The translations under genes and the position numbers were made by a program. From positions 1-26,790 of the forward strand of contig JBBRXJ010000049.1 of assembly GCA_038248505.1 (NCBI GenBank): a DNA stretch of 26,790 bases, read 5' to 3'. Shown in pieces: positions 17,869-26,723 of this stretch (within the stretch, counting starts at the first letter, position 1; every line of letters starts with the position of its first letter). Under the pieces are notes generated by a model. The model had not been told where the DNA came from. It saw only the letters and a list, made by a program, of their open reading frames with translations, and ran no database searches. Origin of the DNA: JBBRXJ01 sp038248505 (lineage in GTDB: Bacteria; Bacteroidota; Bacteroidia; Bacteroidales; JBBRXJ01).

Positions 17869-18738
17869 GGGAAAAAGCTCCATCATGTAAAAAATACCAT
17901 AAACAACACTAGCTATGCCATTTACAGTAAAGAAAGCGAGATTTATACGTTTAAGATCCCCAGAACCAATTAGAAAATGTTGATAAAACAACAAACAAAT
18001 GAAGATAATAGCTCCAATCCAATATAAAAAGCTATACGATAAATAAAAGCCAATGATTAGCACAATGAACGCTGAGGCTGAGTGAAGTATACGTGACAAA
18101 ATCAATGCGTTCGTTCTACCAATTAATACTGGCAGAGAATGAAGCTTATGTTCTTTATCGAATTCCTCGTCTTGTAAAGCATAAATGATATCGAAGGCAG
18201 CTACCCATGTCAAAACTAAAAATGAAAGCATTAGAGGTAATAAATCGAATCTTGCTGTAACTGCAATATATGCTCCAATAGGTGCCAATGCTAAACCGAT
18301 GCCTAAAACAAAATGGCATAAACTGGTAAATTTTTTGGTAAAACTATATCCAAGTATAACCGTTAAAGCGATAGGCGAAAGTACAAATGCCAAGCGGTTA
18401 ATAAACCACGTAGTTAATATAAACAAGCTAATATTAGCTGCTACAAAGTGAAATGCTGAACGTGGATTAATAATTCCTTTGGGTATTTCGCGAAGTGCGG
18501 TACGCGGATTTTTTAAATCAATTTCACGATCAATATAGCGATTAAATGCCATGGCTGCATTACGAGCAAAAACCATGCATAGCAAGACCTTTATAAACAA
18601 GTAAAAATTTAAAGAACCTGCACTTTTTTGAACACCCAAAAAGAAACCAATTAATGCAAAAGGGAGAGCAAAAATGGTATGGCTAAACTTTACTAAAGAT
18701 AAATAATTCAAAAAAATATTTATTTTACCATTAAACAT
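17860..18738 (-). CDS. ubiA: UbiA-family polyprenyltransferase (MqnP/4-hydroxybenzoate type)
   Basis: A 292-residue integral membrane enzyme that attaches a polyprenyl chain to an aromatic acid in quinone biosynthesis. The first diphosphate/Mg-binding motif is NRYIDREIDLKNPRT (Asn 66, Asp 70, Asp 74). The second is FDIIYALQDEEFDKEHKLHSLP in pattern (Asp-Glu-Glu-Phe-Asp). Hydrophobic segments are spread over the whole length, as expected for about eight or nine helices. The wording around both motifs is that of the subgroup used for menaquinone by the futalosine route (MqnP) and for 4-hydroxybenzoate, rather than MenA; the choice between these cannot be settled from this window because no other quinone gene is present. 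The start overlaps the macro-domain gene by 8 bases (18731-18738), so translation is probably coupled. Confidence 0.88.
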   Translation of the reverse strand: MFNGKINIFLNYLSLVKFSHTIFALPFALIGFFLGVQKSAGSLNFYLFIKVLLCMVFARNAAMAFNRYIDREIDLKNPRTALREIPKGIINPRSAFHFVAANISLFILTTWFINRLAFVLSPIALTVILGYSFTKKFTSLCHFVLGIGLALAPIGAYIAVTARFDLLPLMLSFLVLTWVAAFDIIYALQDEEFDKEHKLHSLPVLIGRTNALILSRILHSASAFIVLIIGFYLSYSFLYWIGAIIFICLLFYQHFLIGSGDLKRINLAFFTVNGIASVVYGIFYMMELFPFK

Positions 18739-19264
18739 AGCCTAACTTTTTGCGATAAATTTCATAATTCTCAGAATCATAAATAATAAAAACAACACGT
18801 TCAATGGTCTTATTTTTTTTAAGAAACTGATGCGTTGCCTCTAAAGCTAAATCAGCCGCAAGTGGCTTAGGAAAACGAAAGACCCCAGTACTAATATTTG
18901 GAAAAGCAATTACTCTAATATTATTCATAACAGCAAGCTTTAATGAATTTGAATAACATGATGCTAAAAGAACTAATTCATTTTTAATTCCTCCTTCATA
19001 AAAAGGCCCTACCGCATGAATAATAAACTGAGCTGGTAAATCAAAACCGGGCGTTATTTTTGCTTGACCTGTTTCACAACCATTAAGCGATTTACAAAAC
19101 TCTAATAATTGATCACCAGCAGCTCTATGTATTGCACCATCTACACCACCACCTCCAAGCAAACAATTATCAGCAGCATTTACAATTGCCTCTACTTCAA
19201 GCTCTGTGATATCGCCCCATGCAAGCGTTATTCGCTTATCGTATTTTTTTTTAAATCCAAACAA
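18731..19264 (-). CDS. Macro-domain ADP-ribose hydrolase (O-acetyl-ADP-ribose deacetylase type)
   Basis: A single macro domain of 177 residues, related to YmdB and MacroD. It is expected to remove ADP-ribose from proteins or acetyl groups from O-acetyl-ADP-ribose in the cytoplasm. The ADP-ribose-binding motif is NAADNCLLGGGGVDGAIHRA (Asn 29, Asp 42). The phosphate loop is FPNISTGVFRFP, and IIHAVGPFY is the central strand. The second position of the usual NAAN reads Asp here. The start appears to be TTG at 19264: a stop codon lies two codons upstream in frame, and there is no ATG before the domain. It lies 48 bases after pheT and overlaps the prenyltransferase gene by 8 bases. There is no sirtuin or ADP-ribosyltransferase gene in the window. 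Confidence 0.88.
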   Translation of the reverse strand: MFGFKKKYDKRITLAWGDITELEVEAIVNAADNCLLGGGGVDGAIHRAAGDQLLEFCKSLNGCETGQAKITPGFDLPAQFIIHAVGPFYEGGIKNELVLLASCYSNSLKLAVMNNIRVIAFPNISTGVFRFPKPLAADLALEATHQFLKKNKTIERVVFIIYDSENYEIYRKKLGYV

Positions 19265-19312
19265 AGACTATTGTATAATTTTTAGAAAAAATGACATTAA
19301 AAAAACAACTAT

Positions 19313-21763
19313 TTATCGTATCTGAGCATTCAATTCCTTCTCATATACTTTAATTAAATTATTCATTATCTTATCTACCTTTTCATCGGTGAGCGTTTTC
19401 TCTGCGTCCTGTAATACGAAGTTTACAGCATAGGACTTCTTTCCCTTACCCAGCTTTTCTTCATTCTCAAATACATCAAACAAATTCACACTACGCAATA
19501 GGCTCTTTTCACTTTTAAATGCTAAGTCCTTAATTTTACCAAAAGACACTCTACTGTCGAGCAGGAGAGCTAAATCGCGGTGCACTTCAGGAAAGCGTGG
19601 CAACTCTTTATACTGAATATTAACCTTTGATACTAGTTCAAGTAAAATTGCCCAATGTATTTCGGCATAATAAACCGATTGCTTAATATCGAATGCTTGT
19701 ACTAATTTTGATTGAAGTACACCTACTTCAGCCAGTATATTTTTGCCTATCGTATACTTTAATGATTGAGCAAAAATTGCATTTGAATGTTCTTCAATGC
19801 AGTATGATAATACAGATATACCCAGCTTTCCAAATATATTCTCAAGAAACCCTTTAAGATGAAAAAAGTCAGCTGTTTCATCTTTTGCTATCCAATTGGC
19901 ATCGGTTTTATTTCCAGTAACCAACATGCCTATAACAGGAACCTCAACATATTTTGATAATGATTTATTGTCTTTGCCTTCATGCAATTTGTAAACATTA
20001 CCAAACTCATAAATTCGCAAATCAGAATTCTGTCTATTAATATTATGAATCACTGTTTCAAGAAAGCCAAATACCATTTCATTTCGAATCGCATTCAAAT
20101 CATTACTCAATGGATTCAGAATTTTAACTACACGATCTTTCGCTTCTTCATCAAGAAGGTCGTAATGTTCATAACGCGTGAGTGAATTGCACATTATCTC
20201 ATTAAATCCGTTTGATGATAAAATATCAGAAATTTTATTTCGTAATTTAACATGATCCGGTTTTTCAGAATAGGTAATGCTCGCATTTATTTTTGAAGAA
20301 ATTTCTACATTATTATATCCATATATTCGAAGAATCTCCTCAACTATATCGGCTGGTCTCTTAACATCAACACGGTATGCAGGAACAGATATTTCTAGAA
20401 CATCTTCTTGCTCTTTAAGAATTACTATTTCAAGAGCTTGTAAGATTTGTTTTATTGTGTCTGATGGTATTTCTTTTCCTATTAGCATTTTAATATAACT
20501 CAATGATACAGTAAAAACAGCCTCTTTTATTTCAACTGGATAAACATCAATTACGTCAGAAACAATTTTTCCGCCAGCCACTTCACGTATTAATGCAGCC
20601 GCACGCTTTAACGCAAACAAAGGCATAGCTGGATCGGTACCTCGTTCAAATCGGAAGGAAGAATCGGTACTTAAGCCAAGTCTTTTCGCAGTACGACGAA
20701 CATTCACCGGATTAAAATACGCACTCTCTAAAAAAAGTTCTGTTGTTGAATCACTGATACCCGAATTTAATCCACCTAGAATACCTGCTAAAGCCAAAGG
20801 TTGAGAGCTATCAGCAATAATCAGATCACTCGCTTTTAAATTATGCTCAATACCATCAAGAGTTTTAAATACAAGACCTTCTTCAGCATTTTTAACTATT
20901 ATGGTATGATCTTTTATTTTTGAAGCATCAAAAGCATGCAAGGGTTGTCCTATTTCATGCAAAATAAAATTTGTAACATCTACCACGTTATTTATAGGAT
21001 TCATTCCAATTGCCAGTAAGCGTTTTTTAAGCCAATCGGGCGATTCCTTAACTTTTATACCTGAAATCGATATTCCACTATAACGAGGGCAAGCCTCTGT
21101 GTTCTCAACAAAAACCTTAAACGATGCTATTTTACTATCAATTGAGAACTTGTTTATTTCAGGTTTATGAAGAACAATATTTTTTTGATCACGAAAATAG
21201 GCCGATAAATCACGCGCAACACCATAATGTGATGCACTATCAATACGATTAGGAGTTAAGCCAATTTCAAATACAGTATCAGAAGTGATACCAAAATAAT
21301 CGCTCGCTAAAGTACCTGGAATACAAGAAGCCTCAAGCTCCATAATACCACTATGGTCGGTTCCCAAGCCAAGTTCATCCTGTCCACAAAGCATACCTTC
21401 TGAAAGTTCACCACGAATTTTTGCCTGCTTAATAATGAATGGTTCAGCACCTGAATAAATAGTTGTACCAATAGTAGCAATGGGCACTTTTAAACCAGCT
21501 CGTACATTTGACGCTCCGCAAACAACATGTAAAAGCTGAGGGCCACCTACATTTACCGTTGTAACGCTCAATTTATCAGCATTTGGATGTCTTTCACAAG
21601 TAATCACTTCTCCTATAACCACGCCACGTAAACCACCACGTACACTTTCAAAATCTTCAGCACTTTCTACCTCTAAACCAATAGATGTAAGCACCTTCGA
21701 CAAATCTTGGGGCTGCATTTCTATACCAATATACTCTTTTAACCAATTATAGGATATCTTCAT
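19313..21763 (-). CDS. pheT: Phenylalanine-tRNA ligase beta subunit
   Basis: The beta chain of the alpha2-beta2 enzyme that charges tRNA-Phe in the cytoplasm. The 816 residues are the usual bacterial length. The order is as expected. An EMAP-type tRNA-binding domain lies at about 40-150 (VVIGEVITCERHPNADKL, VVCGASNVRAGLKVP). The B3/B4 editing domain follows (about 210-385, PINNVVDVTNFILHEIGQPL and RFERGTDPAMPLFAL), then B5 (about 400-475). The inactive synthetase-like core comes next, and the C-terminal FDX-ACB anticodon-binding domain lies at about 720-816 (RFPEVHRDLALLLD, LTDEKVDKIM). The ATG at 21763 begins the canonical MKISYNWLKEYI. pheS is not adjacent. It is the first gene of the minus-strand run and divergent from surE. 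Confidence 0.97.
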   Translation of the reverse strand: MKISYNWLKEYIGIEMQPQDLSKVLTSIGLEVESAEDFESVRGGLRGVVIGEVITCERHPNADKLSVTTVNVGGPQLLHVVCGASNVRAGLKVPIATIGTTIYSGAEPFIIKQAKIRGELSEGMLCGQDELGLGTDHSGIMELEASCIPGTLASDYFGITSDTVFEIGLTPNRIDSASHYGVARDLSAYFRDQKNIVLHKPEINKFSIDSKIASFKVFVENTEACPRYSGISISGIKVKESPDWLKKRLLAIGMNPINNVVDVTNFILHEIGQPLHAFDASKIKDHTIIVKNAEEGLVFKTLDGIEHNLKASDLIIADSSQPLALAGILGGLNSGISDSTTELFLESAYFNPVNVRRTAKRLGLSTDSSFRFERGTDPAMPLFALKRAAALIREVAGGKIVSDVIDVYPVEIKEAVFTVSLSYIKMLIGKEIPSDTIKQILQALEIVILKEQEDVLEISVPAYRVDVKRPADIVEEILRIYGYNNVEISSKINASITYSEKPDHVKLRNKISDILSSNGFNEIMCNSLTRYEHYDLLDEEAKDRVVKILNPLSNDLNAIRNEMVFGFLETVIHNINRQNSDLRIYEFGNVYKLHEGKDNKSLSKYVEVPVIGMLVTGNKTDANWIAKDETADFFHLKGFLENIFGKLGISVLSYCIEEHSNAIFAQSLKYTIGKNILAEVGVLQSKLVQAFDIKQSVYYAEIHWAILLELVSKVNIQYKELPRFPEVHRDLALLLDSRVSFGKIKDLAFKSEKSLLRSVNLFDVFENEEKLGKGKKSYAVNFVLQDAEKTLTDEKVDKIMNNLIKVYEKELNAQIR

Positions 21764-21794
21764 TGTTTATTATATTTATCAATAATTTAAGCTG

Positions 21795-21823
21795 CAAAAA
21801 TAATTAAAAAAACGGCATACAAA
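21795..21823 (-). promoter_or_regulatory. Possible pheT promoter
   Basis: On the minus strand, TATTTTTG (21795-21802) fits the -7 consensus. TTTG (21820-21823) is upstream at 17 bases, slightly shorter than the usual spacing. The predicted leader is about 25 bases. Confidence 0.4.
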
Positions 21824-22006
21824 TGGTCTCAGATTGTATTAAAAAGTCATCTTTAAACAAAAACAAATCCTCTACAAAGCTGTCATTCTGCAATTTAATA
21901 CTAAACCGCATAAAATCACATAAAATTTAAATATAAAAAATAGTAATTGTGAGTAATATGTTAAAAACGTTGCCATGACTCCTTCCGATAAGTGTAAGCT
22001 TAGCTC

Positions 22007-22014
22007 TATATTTG
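22007..22014 (+). promoter_or_regulatory. Possible surE promoter, -7 box only
   Basis: TATATTTG matches TAnnTTTG exactly, about 48 bases before the surE start. I see no good -33 box at the right distance. Confidence 0.35.
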
Positions 22015-22061
22015 TAATTAATAATTCAATCTTATAATTAAATAAAAATAAATCCATTTTA

Positions 22062-22841
22062 ATGAAGACAAAGAAAAGTGATCGGTTGATATTAGTGACA
22101 AACGACGATGGCTATGACGCTCCTGGCATAGAGGCACTAATAACTGTGATGAAAGATTTCGGCAAAGTGGTAGTAGTAGCTCCAATTGAAGCGCAATCGG
22201 GCATGTCGCACGCAATAACTATTAAAGTGCCATTACGCTTAATTGAGGTAAAAAGAAATGATGGCGTAAAAATGTACAAATGCTCTGGAACACCTGTTGA
22301 TTGTGTGAAAATAGCAATTGATAAGCTACTTAACAGAAAGCCAGATTTATTGGCGTCAGGAATAAATCATGGTATAAATTCGAGCGTAAGTGTATTTTAC
22401 TCTGGCACTATTGCAGCCGCTATGGAAGGGGCTTTGAATGATATTCCAGCAATGGGTTTTTCATTAAATAATTTGAAACCCGATGCCGATTTTACTGCAT
22501 CCATTGAAATTGCAAGAAAAATAACCGCCGTTTTTCTTAAAAAAGATCTATTTCCGGGAAAATGTATTAATATAAATATACCACGTAAACCTTTAAATGA
22601 GATAAAAGGGATAAAGGTATGCCGCCAAGCACACGGCATGTGGATTGAAACTTTTGACAAACGAACCGATCCGAACTATCGTGATTACTATTGGCTCACT
22701 GGCAGTTTCATGAATTATGAAAAAGAAGCCAAAGATACAGACGAATGGGCACTACGTAACGGCTACGCTACAATAGTACCAATGCAAACCGACCTAACAT
22801 GTTATGAAAGTATTCAGAAAATGAAAGATTGGAAATTTTAA
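22062..22841 (+). CDS. surE: 5'/3'-nucleotidase SurE
   Basis: A metal-dependent phosphatase for nucleoside 5'- and 3'-monophosphates in the cytoplasm. The 259 residues fit the family. The N-terminal metal site reads VTNDDGYDAPGIEAL (Asp 15, Asp 16). The serine/methionine loop is PIEAQSGMSHAIT, the metal-binding asparagine segment is ASGINHGIN, and the substrate-side motif is CSGTPVDCVKIAID. The ATG at 22062 places the catalytic motif at the usual distance from the N-terminus. It is the first gene of a plus-strand cluster and is followed by a small membrane protein and lpxB. Confidence 0.96.
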   Translation: MKTKKSDRLILVTNDDGYDAPGIEALITVMKDFGKVVVVAPIEAQSGMSHAITIKVPLRLIEVKRNDGVKMYKCSGTPVDCVKIAIDKLLNRKPDLLASGINHGINSSVSVFYSGTIAAAMEGALNDIPAMGFSLNNLKPDADFTASIEIARKITAVFLKKDLFPGKCININIPRKPLNEIKGIKVCRQAHGMWIETFDKRTDPNYRDYYWLTGSFMNYEKEAKDTDEWALRNGYATIVPMQTDLTCYESIQKMKDWKF

Positions 22842-22930
22842 TTTTATAACACTCTAGCATATTTTATTGTATTTTCGCATAGATTATGGTTTCCGAAACT
22901 ATTCTACAAACTAAAAAAAACACCAAAACC

Positions 22931-23224
22931 ATGAAAACAAAATTAGATAACCTTTGGCTTGGTTTTATCTTCGGCCTTATCGTTCCAATAATCTCGGTTT
23001 GCGGTTTTTTCTTCTTATTTATTGATAATATGACCATACGAGAATTTTTCACTCGTGTAGTAGTTATTAGACTTATTAGCCAACTCATTAGTGTTTGTAT
23101 CATTCCTAATTTACTCTTGTTTTTTGTTTTTATTTGGACAAATAGATTACTCTCAGCACGAGGTGTTTTAATGGCTACGCTATTTTCAGGAGTCATCATG
23201 CTTATCACTAAGTTTATTATTTAA
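22931..23224 (+). CDS. Small membrane protein of unknown function
   Basis: A 97-residue protein beginning MKTKLDNLWLGFIFG. Three hydrophobic segments are visible (LGFIFGLIVPIISVCGFFFL, ISVCIIPNLLLFFVFIW and GVLMATLFSGVIMLITKFII), so it is probably an inner-membrane protein. The frame is open from an ATG at 22886. The later ATG at 22931 was chosen because the extra 15 residues are polar and unlike a membrane-protein start. I do not recognise the family. It sits between surE and lpxB, 31 bases before lpxB, so it is probably cotranscribed with the lipid A gene. Confidence 0.7.
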   Translation: MKTKLDNLWLGFIFGLIVPIISVCGFFFLFIDNMTIREFFTRVVVIRLISQLISVCIIPNLLLFFVFIWTNRLLSARGVLMATLFSGVIMLITKFII

Positions 23225-23255
23225 TACCTTTTATGACTCAAAAATGTAAGACCAA

Positions 23256-24386
23256 ATGAAATACTACATCATTGCAGGAGAAGCATCAGGTGACTTACAT
23301 GGCGCAAATCTTATAAAGGAAATAAAGTTAAAAGATGCCCAAGCGAGTATTCGATTTTGGGGTGGCGATTTAATGGCAACTCAAGCAGGAACACCCGTTA
23401 AACATTATCGTAACTTAGCATTCATGGGCTTGGTTGAAGTTTTGATGAACATTAAAACCATTAAAAAAAACTTAGACTTCTGCCAAAAGGATATTTTAGA
23501 TTGGAAGCCAGATGTGCTAATTCTCATTGACTACCCAGGCTTTAACCTTCGTATTGCTGAATTTGCACATAAAAAAACGTTCAAGGTATTTTACTATATT
23601 TCGCCTAAGGTATGGGCATGGAAAACAAAACGCGTTTACAAAATAAAAATGTTTGTTGACGAAATGTTTGTTATATTCCCCTTTGAAGTTGAGTTCTATA
23701 AAAAATACGATTACGATGTTCATTACATTGGTAACCCCCTTCTTGATGCTGTAAAAGAAGCAAAAGAAGGTTTAAAAGACTTCTATCCTCAAACTCTATT
23801 GGGACTTGATCGTCGTCCAATTATTGCACTTTTACCAGGAAGCCGCAAACAAGAAATTGAGCACTGCCTACCCCCTATGCTTGAAATGTGCGATATTTAT
23901 CCTGATTTTCAGTTTGTAATTGCTGGCATGTCATCAATTGATATTAATTTATATAAAAAGTTCATTAACAACAGAAAAATAAAAATTATTAACGATAACA
24001 CCTACGCCCTACTAAGCGCAGCGCACACTGCCATTGTAACCAGTGGTACCGCCGTACTCGAAACTGCCTTAATGAATGTGCCGCAAGTAGCAATTTATAA
24101 AGGGAATCAACTAAGCTTTTTTATAGGTCGAAAAATGGTAAGACTCCCACAAGTAACATTGGTAAACCTTATACTAGGGAAAGAAGCGGTGAAAGAAATA
24201 CTACAATACAATCTTAAGGAAAGACTAAAAGAGGAACTTAATAAACTATTACACGACACCAAACATCGTGAACGCATTTTAAATGACTACCATCAAATGC
24301 ATCTTCTCATGGGCAATGCAGGAGCATCAGAACATGCTGCTAAAATAATGATTAAAATACTAAATACTAGCAATGCTAAAAATTAA
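23256..24386 (+). CDS. lpxB: Lipid-A-disaccharide synthase
   Basis: This family-GT19 glycosyltransferase joins UDP-2,3-diacylglucosamine to lipid X to form the lipid A disaccharide on the inner face of the inner membrane. The 376 residues are the normal length. The N-terminal IAGEASGDLHGANLI motif, the VLIDYPGFNLRIA strand-loop and YYISPKVWAWK are characteristic. In the C-terminal half, LLPGSRKQEIEHCLPPML and TSGTAVLETALMNVPQVAIY form the nucleotide-sugar binding side. The 3' end overlaps the next gene by 14 bases. Its presence indicates a lipopolysaccharide-type outer membrane. Confidence 0.97.
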   Translation: MKYYIIAGEASGDLHGANLIKEIKLKDAQASIRFWGGDLMATQAGTPVKHYRNLAFMGLVEVLMNIKTIKKNLDFCQKDILDWKPDVLILIDYPGFNLRIAEFAHKKTFKVFYYISPKVWAWKTKRVYKIKMFVDEMFVIFPFEVEFYKKYDYDVHYIGNPLLDAVKEAKEGLKDFYPQTLLGLDRRPIIALLPGSRKQEIEHCLPPMLEMCDIYPDFQFVIAGMSSIDINLYKKFINNRKIKIINDNTYALLSAAHTAIVTSGTAVLETALMNVPQVAIYKGNQLSFFIGRKMVRLPQVTLVNLILGKEAVKEILQYNLKERLKEELNKLLHDTKHRERILNDYHQMHLLMGNAGASEHAAKIMIKILNTSNAKN

Positions 24387-25527
24387 CAAAATAATTATTC
24401 TATTAAGCTTTGCTCCTACACTACTCTTTGGACAAAAACTACGCATCAGCATTTTTAATGACTTTAGCATCTCATCGGCTGTATTTACAGTATTTGAGGG
24501 CAAATACCAACTTGAGGGCGATAGTGTTTCAATAAAAGAATTTAAGTCTGGCGATCTTATATATCTTACTATTGATAATAATAAAATAAAAATTAATGAC
24601 CGAAATGGAGAATTAGGAAGATTCAATAATGTGTCATTAAAAGGACTAACAGCCTCAAATTATTTCAAGCTACTTCCTGTAAATCCGCAGTATGATTCGC
24701 GATTATATGACGACCAGCTTTATATAAAAATTGATGTAAACAAACTATTATTTATAAATATTATTGAAATGGACGACTACCTTGCAGGAGTTGTTCAAAC
24801 TGAATGTGGATTAAACCGACATAAAGAATTTTATAAAGCCGCCGCAATAATTAGTCGTACATTTGCCATTCGGAATCTTTCAAACCACAGTGGAGAGGGC
24901 TATTGGCTCTGTGATGGCGTACACTGTCAAGCCTACAAATCACGTACAGAAGACAATGATATTCATTTGGCTGTTCAATCAACTTATAACGAAGTTTTGG
25001 TGGCTAAAGATAGCAACCTCATAACTGCAGCATTTCATTCAAACTGCGGTGGTGAGACCGAGAACTCGGAGAATGTATGGTTCTCCGCAAATTCATATCT
25101 GCGCTCAGTGAGTGATCCACATTGCACGCAATGCAGAAATGCAAGTTGGACTAAAAAAATAAAAGTAGAAGAATGGAGAAGTTATTTAACAAAACAAAAC
25201 TGTGATGTAACATCAAATAGTAACAATGATTTCAACTTCTGGCAATCAACTCGAAAAAAAGAATATACCGCAAAAAATATTTCTATACCGCTAAAGAAAA
25301 TACGTACTGATTGGAATTTAAAATCAAGCTTCTTTTCATTAGTTGCAGAGCAAGATATGCTTGTATTTAAAGGCCGAGGTTACGGTCACGGGGTTGGTTT
25401 ATGCCAAGAAGGAGCTATGGAAATGGCTAAGAAAAATTATAGCTTTACTGATATTTTATATTTCTATTACAAAGGAGTAAAGCTAGTTAATTACGAATCC
25501 TTTTTTGGGAAACCCATATTTCCTTAA
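24373..25527 (+). CDS. Exported SpoIID/LytB-domain protein
   Basis: A 384-residue protein with a signal peptide (about 1-20, ending LLFGQ). It contains a SpoIID-like domain, the family of lytic transglycosylases and amidase enhancers that act on peptidoglycan. Key segments are MDDYLAGVVQTECGLNRHKE, YKAAAIISRTFAIRN, AAFHSNCGGETENSENVW and GRGYGHGVGLCQEGAMEMA. SpoIID is best known from spore formers, but members like this occur widely in non-sporulating Bacteroidota. Several cysteines are present (for example CDGVHC and CTQC), which could form periplasmic disulfides. The start codon at 24373 lies inside lpxB (14-base overlap), which suggests translational coupling of lipid A synthesis and a wall-active protein. 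Confidence 0.88.
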   Translation: MLKINKIIILLSFAPTLLFGQKLRISIFNDFSISSAVFTVFEGKYQLEGDSVSIKEFKSGDLIYLTIDNNKIKINDRNGELGRFNNVSLKGLTASNYFKLLPVNPQYDSRLYDDQLYIKIDVNKLLFINIIEMDDYLAGVVQTECGLNRHKEFYKAAAIISRTFAIRNLSNHSGEGYWLCDGVHCQAYKSRTEDNDIHLAVQSTYNEVLVAKDSNLITAAFHSNCGGETENSENVWFSANSYLRSVSDPHCTQCRNASWTKKIKVEEWRSYLTKQNCDVTSNSNNDFNFWQSTRKKEYTAKNISIPLKKIRTDWNLKSSFFSLVAEQDMLVFKGRGYGHGVGLCQEGAMEMAKKNYSFTDILYFYYKGVKLVNYESFFGKPIFP

Positions 25528-25586
25528 GCTACCAAACTGCTCCCCCCTCGCGTTTTGCAGGTATGTTTTGTTGCCAATTTCAAAGC

Positions 25587-25612
25587 ACTTTCCTGTCAAA
25601 AAACACGAAAGT
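25587..25612. terminator. Weak hairpin between convergent genes
   Basis: ACTTTC, a C-C mismatch, then TGT, loop CAAAAA, ACA and GAAAGT make a 6+3 base-pair stem between the SpoIID-like gene and the convergent T9SS substrate gene. There is no T-tract after it, so a terminator role is only a guess. Confidence 0.25.
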
Positions 25613-25685
25613 TAATTATATGCAGAAACTCTGAAGCACCGACTATCTCGTCAATAAAATATACCGCCTATTAATGCTGCCAATC

Positions 25686-26588
25686 TTACCTTTGTATTAT
25701 TAGTTTTTGTGTTTCAATTCGTTTTTGATATTTGATTTCAGCCATATAAATTCCGTTGCTTAAATCACTAACATCAATTTGTTGTTGATTTTGAATGAAC
25801 ACCTTTGACTTGACTAATGACCCCATAATATTGTATATATTTAAGGACAATGGTTCAATGTTATTTTTGTCTATACTTAAGGTCACAAAATCAGAAGCTG
25901 GGGTTGGAAATAAAGAGCAGCTTTTTTTCTCAACATTGTCAATTCCTGTTGCATTACTATATGCCTCAATTTTAAAATCATCAAAATAAATAGATACGTT
26001 CGAAGTGAAAAAATAACTGCTCAAATTTATATTATTTCCTGTCAGCGAATTGTCTGTTGCAAGTAATGTAATCGTATCGGTCATGCCAACTTCAACAAAT
26101 CGCAGAGCCAAATCGGCGCTTTTTAAAGTAAATTCTAAAAAATAGGTTTTATTAATCGCTAAAAACGCCTTTCCTTTAGCGAGGGTTATTGAATTTCCAA
26201 TGTAATCACGTTTATAAATAGCAATAGTATCTGTATTAGCCATGATTCCGGCACTAAAAGTATTTACTCCATTATCTCTTGCATTAATTGAAAATCCACA
26301 TCCTGAATTTGAAGTTTTATATTTACAACTTATTCGAATGCTGTCGTAGTTAATGCCAGTAAGATATGAGACAATCCAATACGCTGGGGCTACTGGACCT
26401 GACGCTATCTTTACTTCATTGCCTAATATACTAAGCTGTGTTATTTGAGGTGATAAAGTGGTATTATAATTACTTCCTAAAACACCATCCGCACGGTTAA
26501 AATTATCAAAGAATACTGTTTGCCATGTTTGAGCATTCATGAATGTTACTGAAAACAGACAGATTATTACGAGTATATTTTTCTTCAT
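25686..26588 (-). CDS. Secreted T9SS substrate with a concanavalin-like N-terminal region
   Basis: A 300-residue secreted protein. The signal peptide (MKKNILVIICLFSVTFMNAQ) takes it through the inner membrane. The C-terminal type A sorting domain (about 225-300) sends it through the type IX system: SLFPTPASDFVTLSID, then LNIYNIMGSLVKS, then IDVSDLSNGIYMAEI and the end TQKLIIQR. The middle part begins VFFDNFNRADGVLGSNY and continues as beta-strands to YFDDFKIEAY, a pattern seen in concanavalin/laminin-G-like folds. No catalytic motif is visible, so it may be a binding or adhesive protein. It is transcribed alone, from a good promoter with operator-like sequences in the leader. Confidence 0.85.
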   Translation of the reverse strand: MKKNILVIICLFSVTFMNAQTWQTVFFDNFNRADGVLGSNYNTTLSPQITQLSILGNEVKIASGPVAPAYWIVSYLTGINYDSIRISCKYKTSNSGCGFSINARDNGVNTFSAGIMANTDTIAIYKRDYIGNSITLAKGKAFLAINKTYFLEFTLKSADLALRFVEVGMTDTITLLATDNSLTGNNINLSSYFFTSNVSIYFDDFKIEAYSNATGIDNVEKKSCSLFPTPASDFVTLSIDKNNIEPLSLNIYNIMGSLVKSKVFIQNQQQIDVSDLSNGIYMAEIKYQKRIETQKLIIQR

Positions 26589-26633
26589 CTCAATTTTGTC
26601 AGTGATTATAGTGCTGACTCCGAACTTTTAACG

Positions 26634-26649
26634 TATGTAAATTTACATA
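26634..26649. promoter_or_regulatory. Perfect 16-bp palindrome in the leader of the T9SS substrate gene
   Basis: TATGTAAATTTACATA is identical on both strands. It lies about 36 bases downstream of the predicted transcription start, a position suited to a repressor operator. Next to it, GGCATC (26652-26657) and GATGCC (26676-26681) can form a 6-bp hairpin at the very start of the transcript. Confidence 0.5.
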
Positions 26650-26691
26650 AAGGCATCTCGAAAAACTACTTTCTTGATGCCGTTGTTTATA

Positions 26692-26723
26692 CAAATGTAG
26701 ATTTTTGTTTAATCAAAAACAAA
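26692..26723 (-). promoter_or_regulatory. Bacteroidota promoter of the T9SS substrate gene
   Basis: On the minus strand, TTTG (26720-26723), 20 bases, then TACATTTG (26692-26699). Both boxes match the primary-sigma consensus TTTG / TAnnTTTG. The predicted start is near 26685, giving a leader of about 95 bases. A run of eight G (26730-26737) lies just upstream of the -33 box. Confidence 0.7.

Larger units (their letters stand above)
21764..22061. other. Divergent intergenic region between pheT and surE
   Basis: This 298-base region holds the two putative promoters listed separately. A direct repeat CATAAAAT at 21909-21916 and 21919-21926 lies one helical turn apart. No RNA gene, mobile element or convincing open frame is visible. 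Confidence 0.6.
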
